A model generated the notes under the pieces. The model made no database searches. It saw only the letters and a program-made list of their open reading frames with translations, and was not told where the DNA came from. A stretch of 64,000 bases of DNA, from contig NW_019091406.1 in the NCBI RefSeq assembly GCF_001949145.1, positions 9,756-73,755 on the forward strand, given 5' to 3'. This DNA is from Acanthaster planci. Its lineage: Eukaryota > Echinodermata > Asteroidea > Valvatida > Acanthasteridae. A program made the translations under genes and the position numbers. Of the stretch, positions 14,301 to 25,287 are shown piece after piece (within the stretch, counting starts at the first letter, position 1; every line of letters begins with the position of its first letter).

Positions 14301-17300
14301 TTTCAAATTCCTAGAACAATTTATGTAATTAATTACTGTGGAGTTAAGATTGTTCACACAATAAACTCACAACTTGCTCTTTACAACTTCTTTGTCTGTC
14401 ACTCCTGCAACTCGGAAAAAAGTCACTAAAAGAACCACTGTTTTAAACTGAAACTTATCTCACAGCTAATATATGTTTCAATTTGGTATCTATTTTCTGT
14501 TTTAGAATTATGCGACAAAGACCTGTCCAGGTTTGATGGAACCACTGTGACAAGATCCACTGATCTTGGCACACTAGGTTCAAATGAGCCATGGAGACCA
14601 TCCGACCAGAATCGCAGACTGACCATTTCTTTCGAACCACCTGTGGTTGTTCAATCACTGACTGCAGAGCAGGATGATGACTTTGATTTCATTGCATTCT
14701 ACATTCTGCCCAGCTCAAACACTAGAATTGTCATCAAAGATGCAAATGGCATAAAGGTAAGTGTACAAAAAGTACTATAACAAGTGCACTCATTAAAGAG
14801 CTCATACATAATTACACCCAATGCTTCACAATCCCCCCCAGCAAATCGCATAAACATTGTCTATCATTTAACTTCCAAAGCAAAGAATTAATCCTTATGA
14901 CCCTTTTCACTGATTATGAGACTGCTTACTGTGTAATTCATGCTAAAATACCCACTCTTAAAAATTCCCAATTAAATGATTCAGCCAGGTTCAAACAAAT
15001 ATGTACAAGACGATAAACTGTTTAGTGAATTTGTAATGTGCTTTTAGTGGATGACATCTCCAGAACAAGCTGGCAGACACAGTAATTTTTCTCAATTTCT
15101 GTAGACATTTAGTGGTGGAGCAGACCAAGTAAGACAGTATCTGCCTGAAGATGTTGGAGAAATTGGAGTGCTAGAACTCTTTTACCGATCCACAATCAGT
15201 GCAGATCCACAAGAAAGTCCTGAAGTCATGGTGAACCTTTTTGGCTGCTTTGATCGTAAGTGGGAGTCCCTTCTTTCTTTTTTCATTCTGACAACTTTTT
15301 TGAAATATCAAAGAAATTTATCCTACTTGTTGTGAAAAAGGTAAATCAATACCAAAGACATATTCATGTTGAAATTTGTAGTATAACTCAATTGTATAAC
15401 TTCTTTTAACTGAAAAGACATCTTGATTAAAAGGAAATAATACTCCAAAAATCAATCACACCCAAATTTTACATGGAAAATCTTCCTCAGATTTGACAAC
15501 TACAGCAGTCACGACAACAGTGAGCAAACTTGAGACAATGCCAGCAGAGGCTAAATCTAGCACAAAACCGAGTGTGGAAATAAAGACGACAACAGAGAGG
15601 GTTTCTGTGTCACCAACCCAGAAGGTCACTGTCACCGCAACATCCATTCCAGGCAGAGGTAAACTCTTGATAATTGTATTTATTCTCCATGAAAGTTGAT
15701 AAAGTTATTTTGGACTGTTTAATTATTTGTCTGTTTCAAACAAGTCAAATTATTAATGGAAGTTAATATCTAGATCAAATGACACAAATAACATCATACA
15801 CATTGCGCTTTATCACTTTGCAATTTCTAACCATCAGCTCATATTTAAATAGTTCTTTTAGATTATTTGGCCTCTAGAAATTTTAATCAGAACATGTAAT
15901 TTGAATGAGAAGACTTTGAAGTCATATTCATGTTTTAATGGATTATACCATTATTTTGTAGAAGTAATACTGATATTGTGATTGGCAATTATTATCTTTT
16001 GTAGAAACCTCAACTGTTAAAGAGACTATTACCTCATCTGAAACTGTAACAGAGAGTGTCATGGAGACAAAAGAATTAGGTGTAACGACGTACACAGCAT
16101 CAACAACAGTGACATCACAAAAACCATTAACGACCACGCTTGGTAAGGATAAAGTGTTGACAAGCATTTAAGGTTTTTTCTGTGGGTGAAAGTGTTAACA
16201 TGAGGAATTACAGTATATCATTGGCCAATGTCACAGACGTTCAGGAAATTACATCTCAGTTGTTGTTGTTATAATTCAAATTTTCACTTAACATAGACTG
16301 CAAAAAAATTGTTTGGGAGGCAAAGAACAAGCCTGTCACTTACTCAAAGAAACTCAATGACTACAAAAATAGTGCTGCTCTAGTTACTTAATGAGCAAAT
16401 CCTGTAATTGTTAAATTTACTGTGGATCAGCAGCTACTAGGCAGTTACTAAATAATAGATGATTAATGGCAATTTCAGGCATTTGTATGGAGAATTTGGA
16501 GACATCCCCAGCCTTCATCGGCATGGGTGTTGAGAGGACGACCTCCATGCCATATAGAAAAGACCTCTCCAGCTTCAGGTTAACCGATGTATGGATGCCA
16601 AGCATATCTGATGGCACTGTACCCTTTGTGAGACTTGAGTCTGACCATCCCCTCAGACTTAATGCTCTGAAGATGGCTGGTGATGGCCAAGGAAATGGTG
16701 TGACAAAATTCCGCCTCAAGTACCTTCCAGCTGGTTCTCAAACAGAAGTATATTACACTGACAGCACTTCAGGAGAAATCAAGGTAATTATGAAACTAGG
16801 CTTCCTGTGAATTTCACATGGAAACATCACACCCTGCGAAATCTTTGTTCAGAATAATAATGCTCATTTTATGAGCTGGAATGCATGTCCAAGTTTGAAT
16901 CTATTTCACTTGTAACATTTCCCAGCATTTGTATGCAAGTTTCAATTTATTATATTGGTTTTTCAAAATCAGTGGCATTATGGCACAAGTCAGTTTACAA
17001 ACAAACTGACACAAAGACTAGATTTAAACATATAACTGCAAATCTTCAAAAGTCAAACTTAACAAATGTTGTCATAATGTTTTATTACAGACATGAACTC
17101 TCATTCTAGTCTGTTTTTAAGGGTTCTCGACCTTGCATTTATATTTATATATTCAGTTATATTTCAAGATGATTAATGAAATTTAGGAAGTTGTAACCGA
17201 AAGTTTGATTTTGTCCCCCTGTTTTTCCTTTTAGACATTTACTGGACGCCTGATGACTACAAAATCTGACAGCCCTGTGTTGGTATATCTGGACAAACCT

Positions 17301-20215
17301 ACAGAGCCTGCTGAGTCTCTGACTATAGAGATTATTGCATATCAGGGAACTCAACCTGCCCTCAGAGTAGACTTTTTTGGATGTGCTGGACATTGTGAGT
17401 TTTCACTAGTTTTCACTTTACTGATTACGTGCATGTCTGTGCATTTTGATAAAGCAACTCATAAATTCAACACGACTTCTTTTATATTTATACTAAATTT
17501 TAGGGAACAATTGGAAATGGAGTGTGATAGGCAATTATATCTAAAACTTTTGGAATACTGGTTAGTCAGTTCAGTTGGACGCCAGAAACACTATTTTTTA
17601 AACTCCTTTAATTTGCTAGCTGGGTGGTTTAGGATAACACCAAAAGTAATTGTATGGATATCAATATAACATGGTTGAAATCAATTGTACATGGGATTAC
17701 TGAGGGGGTGACAGAACTCTACTGGAATTATAAAGAAGGGGAAATCGTTTCCTCTCCTGTTGTTTACTTAATTCACATTTCACCTAAAACTCATTTTTTT
17801 TCTTGCTTCACCAGCACTGACAACCACAAGAAAATCCACATTTGAGAGGATCACATCTCCACAACAGGTCATAACAACTGTGACTGAATCAATCAATAAT
17901 GGTAATGTACAACCTTGAAGAGTTCTCCTACTTGTTCAGCATTGCTGAGAAGTGTTTCTCAGTGTTATCTCTGTAAAATTTTGTACAGTTATATTAAGCA
18001 TTCCCAATGAAGAGACAAATTCAAACTGTGATCAATCTATGAAATATTAACCATTCTAGCATGTCACAGATCAAGATGAAAATTAGTTTAAAAGAGACTG
18101 CATGAATGAACTTACCACACACGTCACCACAAAGTATTTGCAGAGACATTATTCGTAGCACCTAGTCATAGCATTGAAAAGCATTTATTGAACACATACT
18201 CGTACACGTGTTCTGTATGTCACAGTTGTCACAAGCACGAGGCAGACCGTCGAATCATTGGAAACTACAACTCAAGCCACCACTGAGGAGACACAGACAC
18301 CACATGTGGGTGTTACTATAGCCCCTTCAGAGGAGGAGGGTGGTACCACCGAGACAACAACTACAACTGAGAGCACCACAACAGGTAATTAAGATGTCAA
18401 CAATTTAAAGATATATACCATTAAAGAAATATACCACTGTTGGGACTTGTTAAGTGCTTTTCTTCTGCCGTAGGCCCTTCGTGGCAGTTGCTGTCAGTTG
18501 TGTCTATTTTTAAATCTTGTCCAAGATACAGTTCTCAGAGTTAACAACAAATCTGAAACTGTATTTTACCTGATACAAATAGAAATTTTTGATGAAATGA
18601 CAAATGAATATCTTTTCGTTCTTTTTTCCAACCAGAAGCCACTGGGTGCATGTACAATGGCAGAATGTACCAGGTAATTAAATATTTATGCGGACCATCT
18701 TTCAGAACATTTTTGTAAACGTATAAGTAATTCAAGCTATCGTTTATGATGACATTAACATTGTTCTTCAACATTGTATCATTTCAAATAAGAATACTTT
18801 CATTTCCCCATTTAATGTTGCCTGAAAATCTACAAATAAGTGAAACTTCAATTTTAAAATCCTTTTATATTAGAAGCTGGTAAATATTTGACTTTTAACA
18901 ATTATTATGCTCACAATTTTAGTATGGAGAAGAGCTGCCATCACGTGACCCATGTACCCGAATGCTTTGTGAATTGGGATCTGGAATCCTTGAAATAAGG
19001 GAAGAGTGCGACCTCAGATGTGATGTAAGTGCCCACTGCGTGAAATTAATCTGTTTACTTTCAGAACAATGTTTCCATTCCATAACTATATAAAAAGTTG
19101 GTTGATTCAATCCTCTGCACATTTTCTTTAAATGTAAAACACCTGCTGCACTGTTTAAGAAATTAATAATAGCTAAAACAACAAGTTGCAAAGTGATGAT
19201 TATAGCATTACTCAGAGGGTTTGGTTACTATGTCTTTGGAGACATAGAAAAGTGAATTTCTGCACAAAGAGTTAATGTGCAGTTACTTTTTTCACTACTT
19301 TAACAATAAAGGGATACTCAGGATTGAGCGGCTTCATTCTTAAGCAGCCAACAGAACCTTTATTCTTCTTTTCCTTTGTATCTGAAAAACCCGCAATAAC
19401 TTTAACATTTCCTGAATTAACTTTCAGGGAAAACTAAGGTACATTGAGGAGCAATGCTGCCCTGTGTGTGGTGAGTGAAATTAACTTGAGCATTTTCATT
19501 CTTTTAAGTTTGTGTAACATACCTTCCATTCACAATTATTATTCAAAACAGCATTGCAAGGTTTTGTTGATGTCACACTTAATAGCAATTATGGAAAAAA
19601 CTAAAACAGAAAACTCACCATAATCTTAGACAGGCACCAAATATGTAGAAAAGAGTGAAAATGGATATAAAATTGAAATGGTATTGATATATTTATTCCC
19701 CAGAAAGGATTCCTTTCAAAATTGGTAGCCTATTTCAACACCTTCACAAAGAACAAAAAATAAAGCATGTTTGTTAAAGTCTATATGTAGTTGGCATGTC
19801 GACCGTAATTCAAACATTCCTGTATGCCTTCGAAGTTACATGATGACCAACAACCTGTTTTCTTTCTTGATATATGTACACAGAAAAAGAATCTAAGCAA
19901 TGTCTTCGGGAGAGCAGACTGGAAACACTGAGAATTGGCAATTGCATCTCTGAAGACCCTGTGGAGTACACTTCCTGCACAGGTGGATGCCCATCCCGGG
20001 CATTTGTCGACATGTTACCAGGGAGTGCAGAGCTACGCAATGATTGCCAATGCTGTCAACCTATGAGCATGGGTGTACGAGAGACTAGAATGAACTGTGA
20101 CGGTGTCATACAGGAATACAGCTACCAAGTCATTGAAACCTGCAGCTGTACAATCTGTACCTCCAGTCAACCTAACAATCCTGACCAGTCAAACAATTCC
20201 CCAAATGGTCGATAA
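1..20215 (+). CDS. Mucin-like secreted glycoprotein, 3' part (35 exons)
   Basis: Seen: exons 1-107, 827-1231, 1324-1500, 2253-2393, 3267-3350, 3634-3702, 4468-4548, 4824-4892, 5428-5484, 5720-5788, 5885-5959, 6256-6324, 6773-6889, 7313-7599, 8136-8295, 8705-8890, 9775-10037, 10466-10622, 11099-11293, 11818-12006, 12387-12613, 13119-13278, 13866-14054, 14506-14756, 15105-15255, 15491-15658, 16005-16142, 16479-16783, 17235-17394, 17815-17901, 18226-18384, 18636-18673, 18923-19024, 19428-19470, 19884-20215. All join in frame (1821 residues plus stop); the 5' end lies outside the window. Module boundaries are almost all phase 1; introns inside the discoidin-like modules are phase 0, as expected for exon-shuffled extracellular proteins. 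Ser/Thr-rich linkers imply heavy O-glycosylation, and the terminal VWC-cystine knot implies disulphide-linked multimers, as in gel-forming mucins and VWF relatives. Inference: secreted or matrix glycoprotein of mucus, coelomic fluid or cuticle. No exact orthologue recognised. Extra small symmetrical exons could have been missed. Confidence 0.88.
3267..6324 (+). other. Alternating small Gly/Pro/Thr exon pairs (tandem exon duplication)
   Basis: Eight exons alternate between type A (3267-3350, 4468-4548, 5428-5484, 5885-5959; Thr-rich, usually ending in Gly-Pro, Val and Pro residues such as GPVVVAPPG) and type B (3634-3702, 4824-4892, 5720-5788, 6256-6324; each exactly 69 nt, consensus GGS..GSIG..P....ESF.FTG). 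All are class 1-1, so any number can be added or skipped without breaking the frame. The B exons at 3634 and 4824 are nearly identical over their last 48 nt, so that duplication is recent, with a period of about 1.2 kb. The type B motif resembles the RNEF-F-FSANP motif in the upstream exons. Function unknown; it looks like a flexible secreted repeat. Confidence 0.82.
3914..4133 (+). mobile_element. hAT-type MITE, copy 1 (intron of mucin gene)
   Basis: A 220-bp element with terminal inverted repeats starting CAGTGTTGTATTTGAGTCC on the left and the near-complement ending TACAACATTG on the right. It is flanked by a perfect 8-bp duplication TTCTGCTT (3906-3913 and 4134-4141). Eight-base target duplications and CA...TG ends are characteristic of hAT transposons. 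The inside holds AAGTCC-type short repeats and a core related to the copies at 31.4, 45.7 and 58.1 kb. No transposase, so non-autonomous. Confidence 0.85.
7313..8295 (+). other. Discoidin (F5/8 type C)-like module 1
   Basis: Two exons, 7313-7599 and 8136-8295, joined by a phase-0 intron. The module opens with Cys (YCIEG) and ends with Cys (FHSC). The first half has the pattern VVFEDPVRLVGVDLQGNP, like the core of coagulation-factor 5/8 type C domains (substitution in the hydrophobic-D-G-QG stretch). The second half ends in LRVAFHSC, comparable to the usual LR.E..GC end. Flanking Cys residues would make the standard closing disulphide. Such domains usually bind glycans, phospholipids or matrix. 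The assignment rests on pattern only; another beta-sandwich fold is possible. Confidence 0.55.
9775..10622 (+). other. Discoidin-like module 2
   Basis: Two exons, 9775-10037 and 10466-10622, with the internal phase-0 intron in the same place as in the other modules. It starts GDCMDLLLD, ends LKTELVGC and has the hydrophobic core LLFNSVLRITAIDLFTEG in the first half. The usual LQG is replaced by LFTEG, so this is one of the more divergent copies. Confidence 0.5.
11294..11295 (+). other. GC-AG splice donor in the mucin gene
   Basis: The Thr-rich exon ending at 11293 runs CCACAAG then GCAAGC. No usable GT donor lies before the frame would change, and phase 1 is kept if GC is the donor. GC-AG introns are a known minority class whose donors match AG|GCAAG. 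Confidence 0.75.
11815..11820 (+). other. NAGNAG tandem splice acceptor
   Basis: The acceptor reads TTTCAGCAG before GTGTTCC. Either AG keeps the frame; the upstream choice adds one alanine codon (GCA) before Gly-Val-Pro. Tandem acceptors of this kind commonly give both products. Confidence 0.7.
12387..13278 (+). other. Discoidin-like module 3
   Basis: Two exons, 12387-12613 and 13119-13278 (phase-0 intron between). It starts ENCNDVL and ends FTAEFHGC. The first half contains FVVPFTTPVTITELTLQGD followed by FTVSYRLYEED. This is the clearest match among the five to the discoidin pattern, in which a ligand-facing Q-G-D stretch is followed by a strand (v.y..dg) before the intron. Confidence 0.58.
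14506..15255 (+). other. Discoidin-like module 4
   Basis: Exons 14506-14756 and 15105-15255. It opens KLCDKDLSRF and ends VMVNLFGC. The second exon begins TFSGGADQ, resembling the F.GN.D turn of discoidin domains. The first codon is split AAA across the phase-1 boundary, so the residue is Lys where other modules have Glu, Gly or Asn. Same exon architecture as the neighbouring modules, indicating tandem duplication of a two-exon unit. Confidence 0.56.
16479..17394 (+). other. Discoidin-like module 5
   Basis: Exons 16479-16783 and 17235-17394. It opens GICMENLE and ends LRVDFFGC, the best match to the classical discoidin end. The second exon opens TFTGRL. The first exon is the longest of the set (305 nt). 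It contains RLNALKMAGDGQGNGVTKF, where AGDGQGN sits in place of the LQGD of module 3. Confidence 0.56.
18636..19470 (+). other. VWC-like domain of the mucin (three exons)
   Basis: Exons 18636-18673, 18923-19024 and 19428-19470 are in frame (phases 1, 0, 0, 1). Together they give GCMYNGRMYQYGEELPS, then a Cys-rich middle (DPCTRMLCELG, EECDLRCD), then EQCCPVCG. The G....Y..GE start and the CCPxC end are diagnostic of von Willebrand factor type C domains, which bind growth factors or take part in multimer assembly. It stands directly before the cystine knot, as in gel-forming mucins. Confidence 0.85.
19884..20215 (+). other. C-terminal cystine knot (CTCK) exon with stop codon
   Basis: The last exon encodes about 110 residues with 11 cysteines. 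The order is KQCLRES, IGNCISEDPVEYTSC, TGGCPS, NDCQCCQP, RMNCDG and ETCSCTIC. GNC, C-x-G-x-C, the CC pair and the final C-S-C match the CTCK of mucins, VWF and slit-type proteins, which drives disulphide dimerisation in the ER. A short Asn/Ser/Pro tail follows before TAA at 20213-20215. Confidence 0.9.
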
Positions 20216-20391
20216 ATTCTGAATTTAACACTCTCAGGTACTGTGCACAGTAGTCACTAATAGATCTGATGATGCGGGTGTTTTGGTTTCTGTTTTGTTT
20301 CCCATGCTTGCCTCCTGTCCCGCAGTTATATTTATGTTTCATTATTTGAATTGTTGTTTGTTTTGATTTTGAATGTTTAGAATGCCATCCA

Positions 20392-20397
20392 AATAAA
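20392..20397 (+). terminator. Polyadenylation signal of the mucin gene
   Basis: AATAAA about 180 nt after the stop codon, a normal distance for a short 3' UTR. Confidence 0.75.
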
Positions 20398-23300
20398 GAA
20401 TTGTCTTAGTAATGGTAAAGGGAGATTTTGCTTAATTTGCCTTCAGTAGATTGAATAAAAAGACTACCTACAAAGCACAGTACTTCTGAAAGGCCAAAAC
20501 AAGTAAATGGAAATGAGAAATGCCACAGTACAATTGATTTTAACAAGGGTGTTTAACAAGGGTTTAATTGTAAGTAGTTGAGTTTAAGATCCTATTGTTA
20601 TTGTATTTTCCTGAATATATTTTATTGAAGTGTGCAACATGATTCCTTATCATGCTTATCTAACATACACAAAATGTACTCTGCTTTGCGTAACTTTGCA
20701 TTATTTTGCATGTAGTAAAACAGAACATCTTTGAACCAGCTGCCAAAACTCTTCAAATAAATACCAAGAATGTTAATATCAAGAATGATAACCTCCCAAA
20801 GAAAAATATTAGTCATTATAAATGATGTCATGCCTTAATCCGATCGTATTCTCATTTATAAGAAAAGTTAAATTCACCTCACAGTGTTCTACTTACATGT
20901 TCTTTTCAAGTTACTGGTACTTTGGAGATGAAACCCTGCAAATTATACAGGGAACTAAAATGTGTCACACATACTTCTTGTATACCTTATGGGCAAAATT
21001 CAGATACTGAAGGGCAATGATCAGATTGCACTTGCTTCTTTTTTTTTCTCTCTCTTCTTTTTCCCTTTCTCCCACAATATTATATGGTCAGGATTGCTCT
21101 GCAAATGTAATCCTAATGCCACAGTTTAGAGCCAAACATTCTTCATTTTAATACCATATGTAATGACAATGTGTCTTTTGACAAGTCTTTTGTTTTAGAG
21201 ATTATAAGAGTCTTGCATGCATGTTTTAAGCGTTAACTCCAGACTTAAGTCTCTGTGTTTACCTTTAACTGCATTTCAAATTAATTTTCTTATTTCAATA
21301 AATGAATCATTTTTCTCTGTGTGTCTAATGCACGTGGACACAGCCTAATCAAACATACAAACAAATTAGATTACCTGCATTTGAGGATAATAAAAAATGA
21401 TGTTTATTGTTAAGGCAGCTGTCGCTTTTGAAATCAAATTAAAACACCAGATCATTATCAAACAGATTTAATGTAATGTGCATTTGCAACATTAATGATA
21501 CAATTCACCTCTGTACCGGTATGGAAGACTTTTAAAAATTTCCTATTACATTAATTTAAATTGTAGAAAGTATAATAAACTCCCTTTTGCTTTATTTCTA
21601 GAGGCAAGCAAATAAACTCTCTTTGCAGCTTAAAATAAACATTTTGTTGTTCTCATTGTCTGTGGTCAATGGTTGTTCCAAATATTGTTTTCATCAGATG
21701 AATTTGTCTTGTTCAAAATGACAGTGTCCTCTGAAACAAAGGAAATAATTGAGGTATTTGGGACAAAGCTCCACAAAAAATCAAAGATGAAAGTAATCTG
21801 ATTTTCCAAGGAAGAGCCCAGTATACTGTTGATTAAGACAGCTTATGCATATATAACAACAGAGCTGTATACTTAAAAGCAAATACTGTATAATTTTGCG
21901 ACTGATTACTAAAGATTTTAGAAGTGTAGCACATCACTTCCAAATTAGGAAGGAACTTCTCACATCATCATGATGCAACAATTTGCATTCATAATTGTTT
22001 CTAAGTCAGCAATGTAACTAGAGTCTAGCTGTTAAGAGGGGGGCTGTACTGTTTTAGGGGGCATGACCTGCTCTCCAGCACTTTGTTTACATATAGAAAA
22101 TCAAGTTTTACATGTAGGGGAGGACCAAGACACAGCATGTGCCCTTAAGCTATACCACTGTTCCCAGTTCTATATTCTTTGGTCCTAAAGTGACATTCTA
22201 AGGTACCTCAGAAAAGATTAATCACTTTTTTAATCAAGAACTGACTGAAATGCAATATATTCTCCTCTGAATATTTAGTAGGCTAATTATAACAATCTTT
22301 AAAGGTTGTTTAACAGCAACCAGTTGGTATTACCAAACTAACTGATTTCAATATGAAATTGCACATAGTTAAGAAAACCACTTTTTCAGACTGGGCTTTG
22401 GCAATGGCCAAGCAACCAAGTCAGAAACAGGGCTTGTTTTACATAAGCTGAGGTGCACAATACTCAAAAGGTAATGATTCCCTTTAAAATAAATCAAATT
22501 CCCCTAGGTGTCATGTAAAAGAATTGAGGTACCTGCCCCCCCCCCAAAAAAAAGAAAATTGAAAAGGAAAAAACAAAAAGGAAGAAGGCAACAACAGAAC
22601 AAATAATCTTCCACTTTAATTTGTTGAACAGTCTGCTATCTTGCTTGTTTCTCTTTATTTTTCCACTTCTTGCAATGTGCATCGGTCCAAAAATTACCAT
22701 TGTAGCCTCTCAGTCTCAGAAAGTCTTCCGTAAAAGGACTACAGGGGAATTTATCTTGAGATGGAAGCTGCTAGAAAAATGTAAGGTAACAGGACTGCCT
22801 TATATAAGGCTTACATTTGGCATTGTAACAGAGACAAGGGGGTATCCCCCCCCCCCAGAAGGAAAATGACAAAAGGGAAAAATGGGGAAGGCTGATAAAA
22901 AGATTTTAAGGGGATGAAAATTATCACCAATTTGCTTTTTAAAAAAACGAAATTTATTCCTTCTATTGTTGATGAGTTCATTGTTAATGAGTGTTTCTCC
23001 CCCTTTGGAAACTCCCTCCCCCTTCTTAAAAAACTGCCTTGCCCCCCCCCCGGCCCCTGGAAAGCAGCTGGTATGGCGAAGCGGTCAAGAATGGACACCC
23101 ACCTGTTAGCTGGTTCGTGATCCATTGCAAATGATGATACCAAATAAAACATACTTGGCAACTGTCATTTTTTTCTTGTAGTGACTCCAAAAGTTACGGA
23201 AGGCCCGTCGTAGTTTTCAAATTCAAAGGAGACATCACGGGAGGCTTCGCAGTAGGGCCTAAGTCATCACTAAGTGGACCAGCTGATGTTGCTCTTTAGA

Positions 23301-24213
23301 CACTTTCTAGTGTCATTGTGGTTTTCGCGTGTTTAAGATGTCAAACTTCACAAATCAGATGCCAGTGTGAGATGCAACGATCCCACTGTACTTCTGATAC
23401 ATCGTGATGTAGATCTGCGACGGTCGGCATTCGATTCCCGCTTCTCATGTCTCAGCGTTCCACAAGCACTGGTATGGTGCGCGGTGAGAGCAGACGACAT
23501 CTCGATTTTCACAAGAGAAAGTTGCCTGCTGCCCTCTTTTGGTTAAATGTTTGGTGACTGGTACCCTTCAACTAATGCGCACATCAACATAGCAAATGTC
23601 GTGTAGATAATCAGTCAAGATGGCAGCGCTCATGATCCAGTGTGGTTTTTGTGATTGGTTGTGTGAACACTTTACATGCTTTACGATTCACGTTTTATTC
23701 TCAGCGAAGCTTGTCACAGACGTACAATGTAGCTGCAGTTGTTACCAATGAGCAGCAGCAGTTTTAAAACTGCTTAGAAGTAGTAGTTTTTATTTATTCA
23801 GCTATAAAGTCTTGATCATATTGGCAGAATACGCTAGGCCTACCCGCATAGGCTAATCCACACCATCCATCGCATCATCAGGTAGGTGATAAAATCTGCA
23901 ATTTATGGAATTAAAAGGCTTGCCTTGGAGGCCTGGTCATGTAAGCCTAGGCTAGGTCTAGACCCCTAGAAAGGGCTCTATGTGTACTCCTTCATCTTTA
24001 CCCCACCTGCAATACTATAGGGCCCGTAAAAAAAATTCCGAACTCATTCTATTTGCCACTTCACGAATAAGCCTAACATCTGTTACTGTTAACTGTAGGT
24101 ATAGACTATAGTCGCTAGGTCCTTAATTTTGCCACCTATGTCAAGCTGATTGGTTGTCATAGTTGAGCTAACCATTTTAAGTGGTGAAATAAGGGACTTG
24201 GCAACTACAGTAT
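20398..24213. other. Intergenic stretch, no gene recognised
   Basis: AT-rich DNA with only short, overlapping open frames on both strands and no recognisable domain. Three poly-C runs (near 22540, 22842 and 23040) lie within 0.5 kb next to purine-rich sequence. 23.2-24.0 kb becomes richer in CpG and could hold the promoter of the downstream transcription unit, but no motif decides this. Confidence 0.5.
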
Positions 24214-24485
24214 ATGGTCACAGACGTCACATTCTATTTGTCTACTGGTAGCGACCGCAACGGACTACTGTGCATCATCTTCTGCGTAGGTATCGCCGCG
24301 TGTGCAAAAGCTGGTAAACACGATCTCGCTAGAGGGGAACCAAAACGGCCACGTTGCATGCCTGGTACTTGGCGCCATTGCATTGGAGTCGTGTGTAAAT
24401 GCATCGCTACGGTACCCTCTACCTATCGCAAAAAGTCCGACAAAAATCGATCGAGTTTTCGCTGAGATTTGTTTGATCGAGTTTG
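24214..24485 (+). other. Candidate 5' UTR exon of the 2A element
   Basis: CpG-rich segment ending in a strong donor TTTG|GTAAGT (intron from 24486). The next good acceptor downstream on this strand is the pyrimidine-rich CTCCCTCCAG ending at 25287, just before the ATG of the 2A ORF. The start of the exon is not determined; the boundary given is only the beginning of the CpG-rich stretch. An 83-codon frame in it has no recognisable product. Confidence 0.4.
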
Positions 24486-24695
24486 GTAAGTCCATTATTA
24501 TGTAATTTTGACCTTGAACCTGCCCATGAAACTACAGGAAACTGTCAAAAAATGAAAGTAGGATGTTATATTATCTTAAAAATGCAGACCCTACCTCCAT
24601 GCACGCTGTCACTTTTTGTCATGAGAAAGAAAAGTACAGCGTGGCACCGCGTGGACCGTGCCTGGGATAATCAGAGCGTGTGTCGGTAGGGCACC

Positions 24696-24724
24696 ACACC
24701 GCGCACGGTCGCTGTGCGCGGTGT
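24696..24724. repeat. Perfect GC-rich hairpin
   Basis: An 11-bp perfect inverted repeat (ACACCGCGCAC and GTGCGCGGTGT) around a 7-base loop GGTCGCT. It stands out strongly from the AT-rich surroundings, in the proposed 5' UTR intron of the 2A element. It might be part of a mobile-element terminus or an RNA stem. Confidence 0.8.
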
Positions 24725-25287
24725 CTCGGAGGGTATTTAACATGGGCTGCATTTATTTTGGTGCTGGTGCTTTTTGGGGTGCTTGTTTTTGCTTTTTGTT
24801 TTGGAATATTTGTGCAACGAAAAGTAACATTTACTCAAATAATTTATTTCTTTATTTTTACCTTCTTATTTTGAATTTTTCATTCAATAATTTAAAATTG
24901 ATGAGGAATTCACAGAAATAGGATTTCTTTTTTTCCTTTTGAGAAAGAATCTGCTACTGATCGAAATGTCAGGCCCCACATATTTTGTGATAATAATAAC
25001 AGATATATTTTAAAAATGTCCAGCAATAAATAATGATTGCCTGGCACTTTGTTGGTTGCCTTTAAATATTATCACTTGCTGGTTATAACATTTATTAAAC
25101 TTGGATCAACACTGTTGACTTGTCAATCCTACATGATAAATTTCAAAAATGTTTTATAGAAAGGGATAGTCAAACTTTGTTTTCATACAATATTGCCTAC
25201 GCAAACACATTGTAGAAACAATTACATGTACATCAAACATGTATGTTTTTTAGTTCAATTTGTGTTACGTCTTCTCCCTCCCTCCAG

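Larger units (their letters stand above)
6773..18384 (+). other. Thr-rich linker exons between modules
   Basis: Nine class 1-1 exons: 6773-6889, 8705-8890, 11099-11293, 11818-12006, 13866-14054, 15491-15658, 16005-16142, 17815-17901 and 18226-18384. They are rich in TTT, STT, VTT and TET motifs with scattered Glu and Lys, and cysteine-free. One or two precede each discoidin-like module, and the last two lead to the VWC domain. They are interpreted as O-glycosylated stalks spacing the globular modules. Exon 11099-11293 ends at a GC donor, and exon 11818 has a tandem CAGCAG acceptor. Confidence 0.82.

Noticed and set aside
22494-23161. Open frames around the poly-C runs on both strands
   Set aside because: Low complexity, no domain, no splice support.
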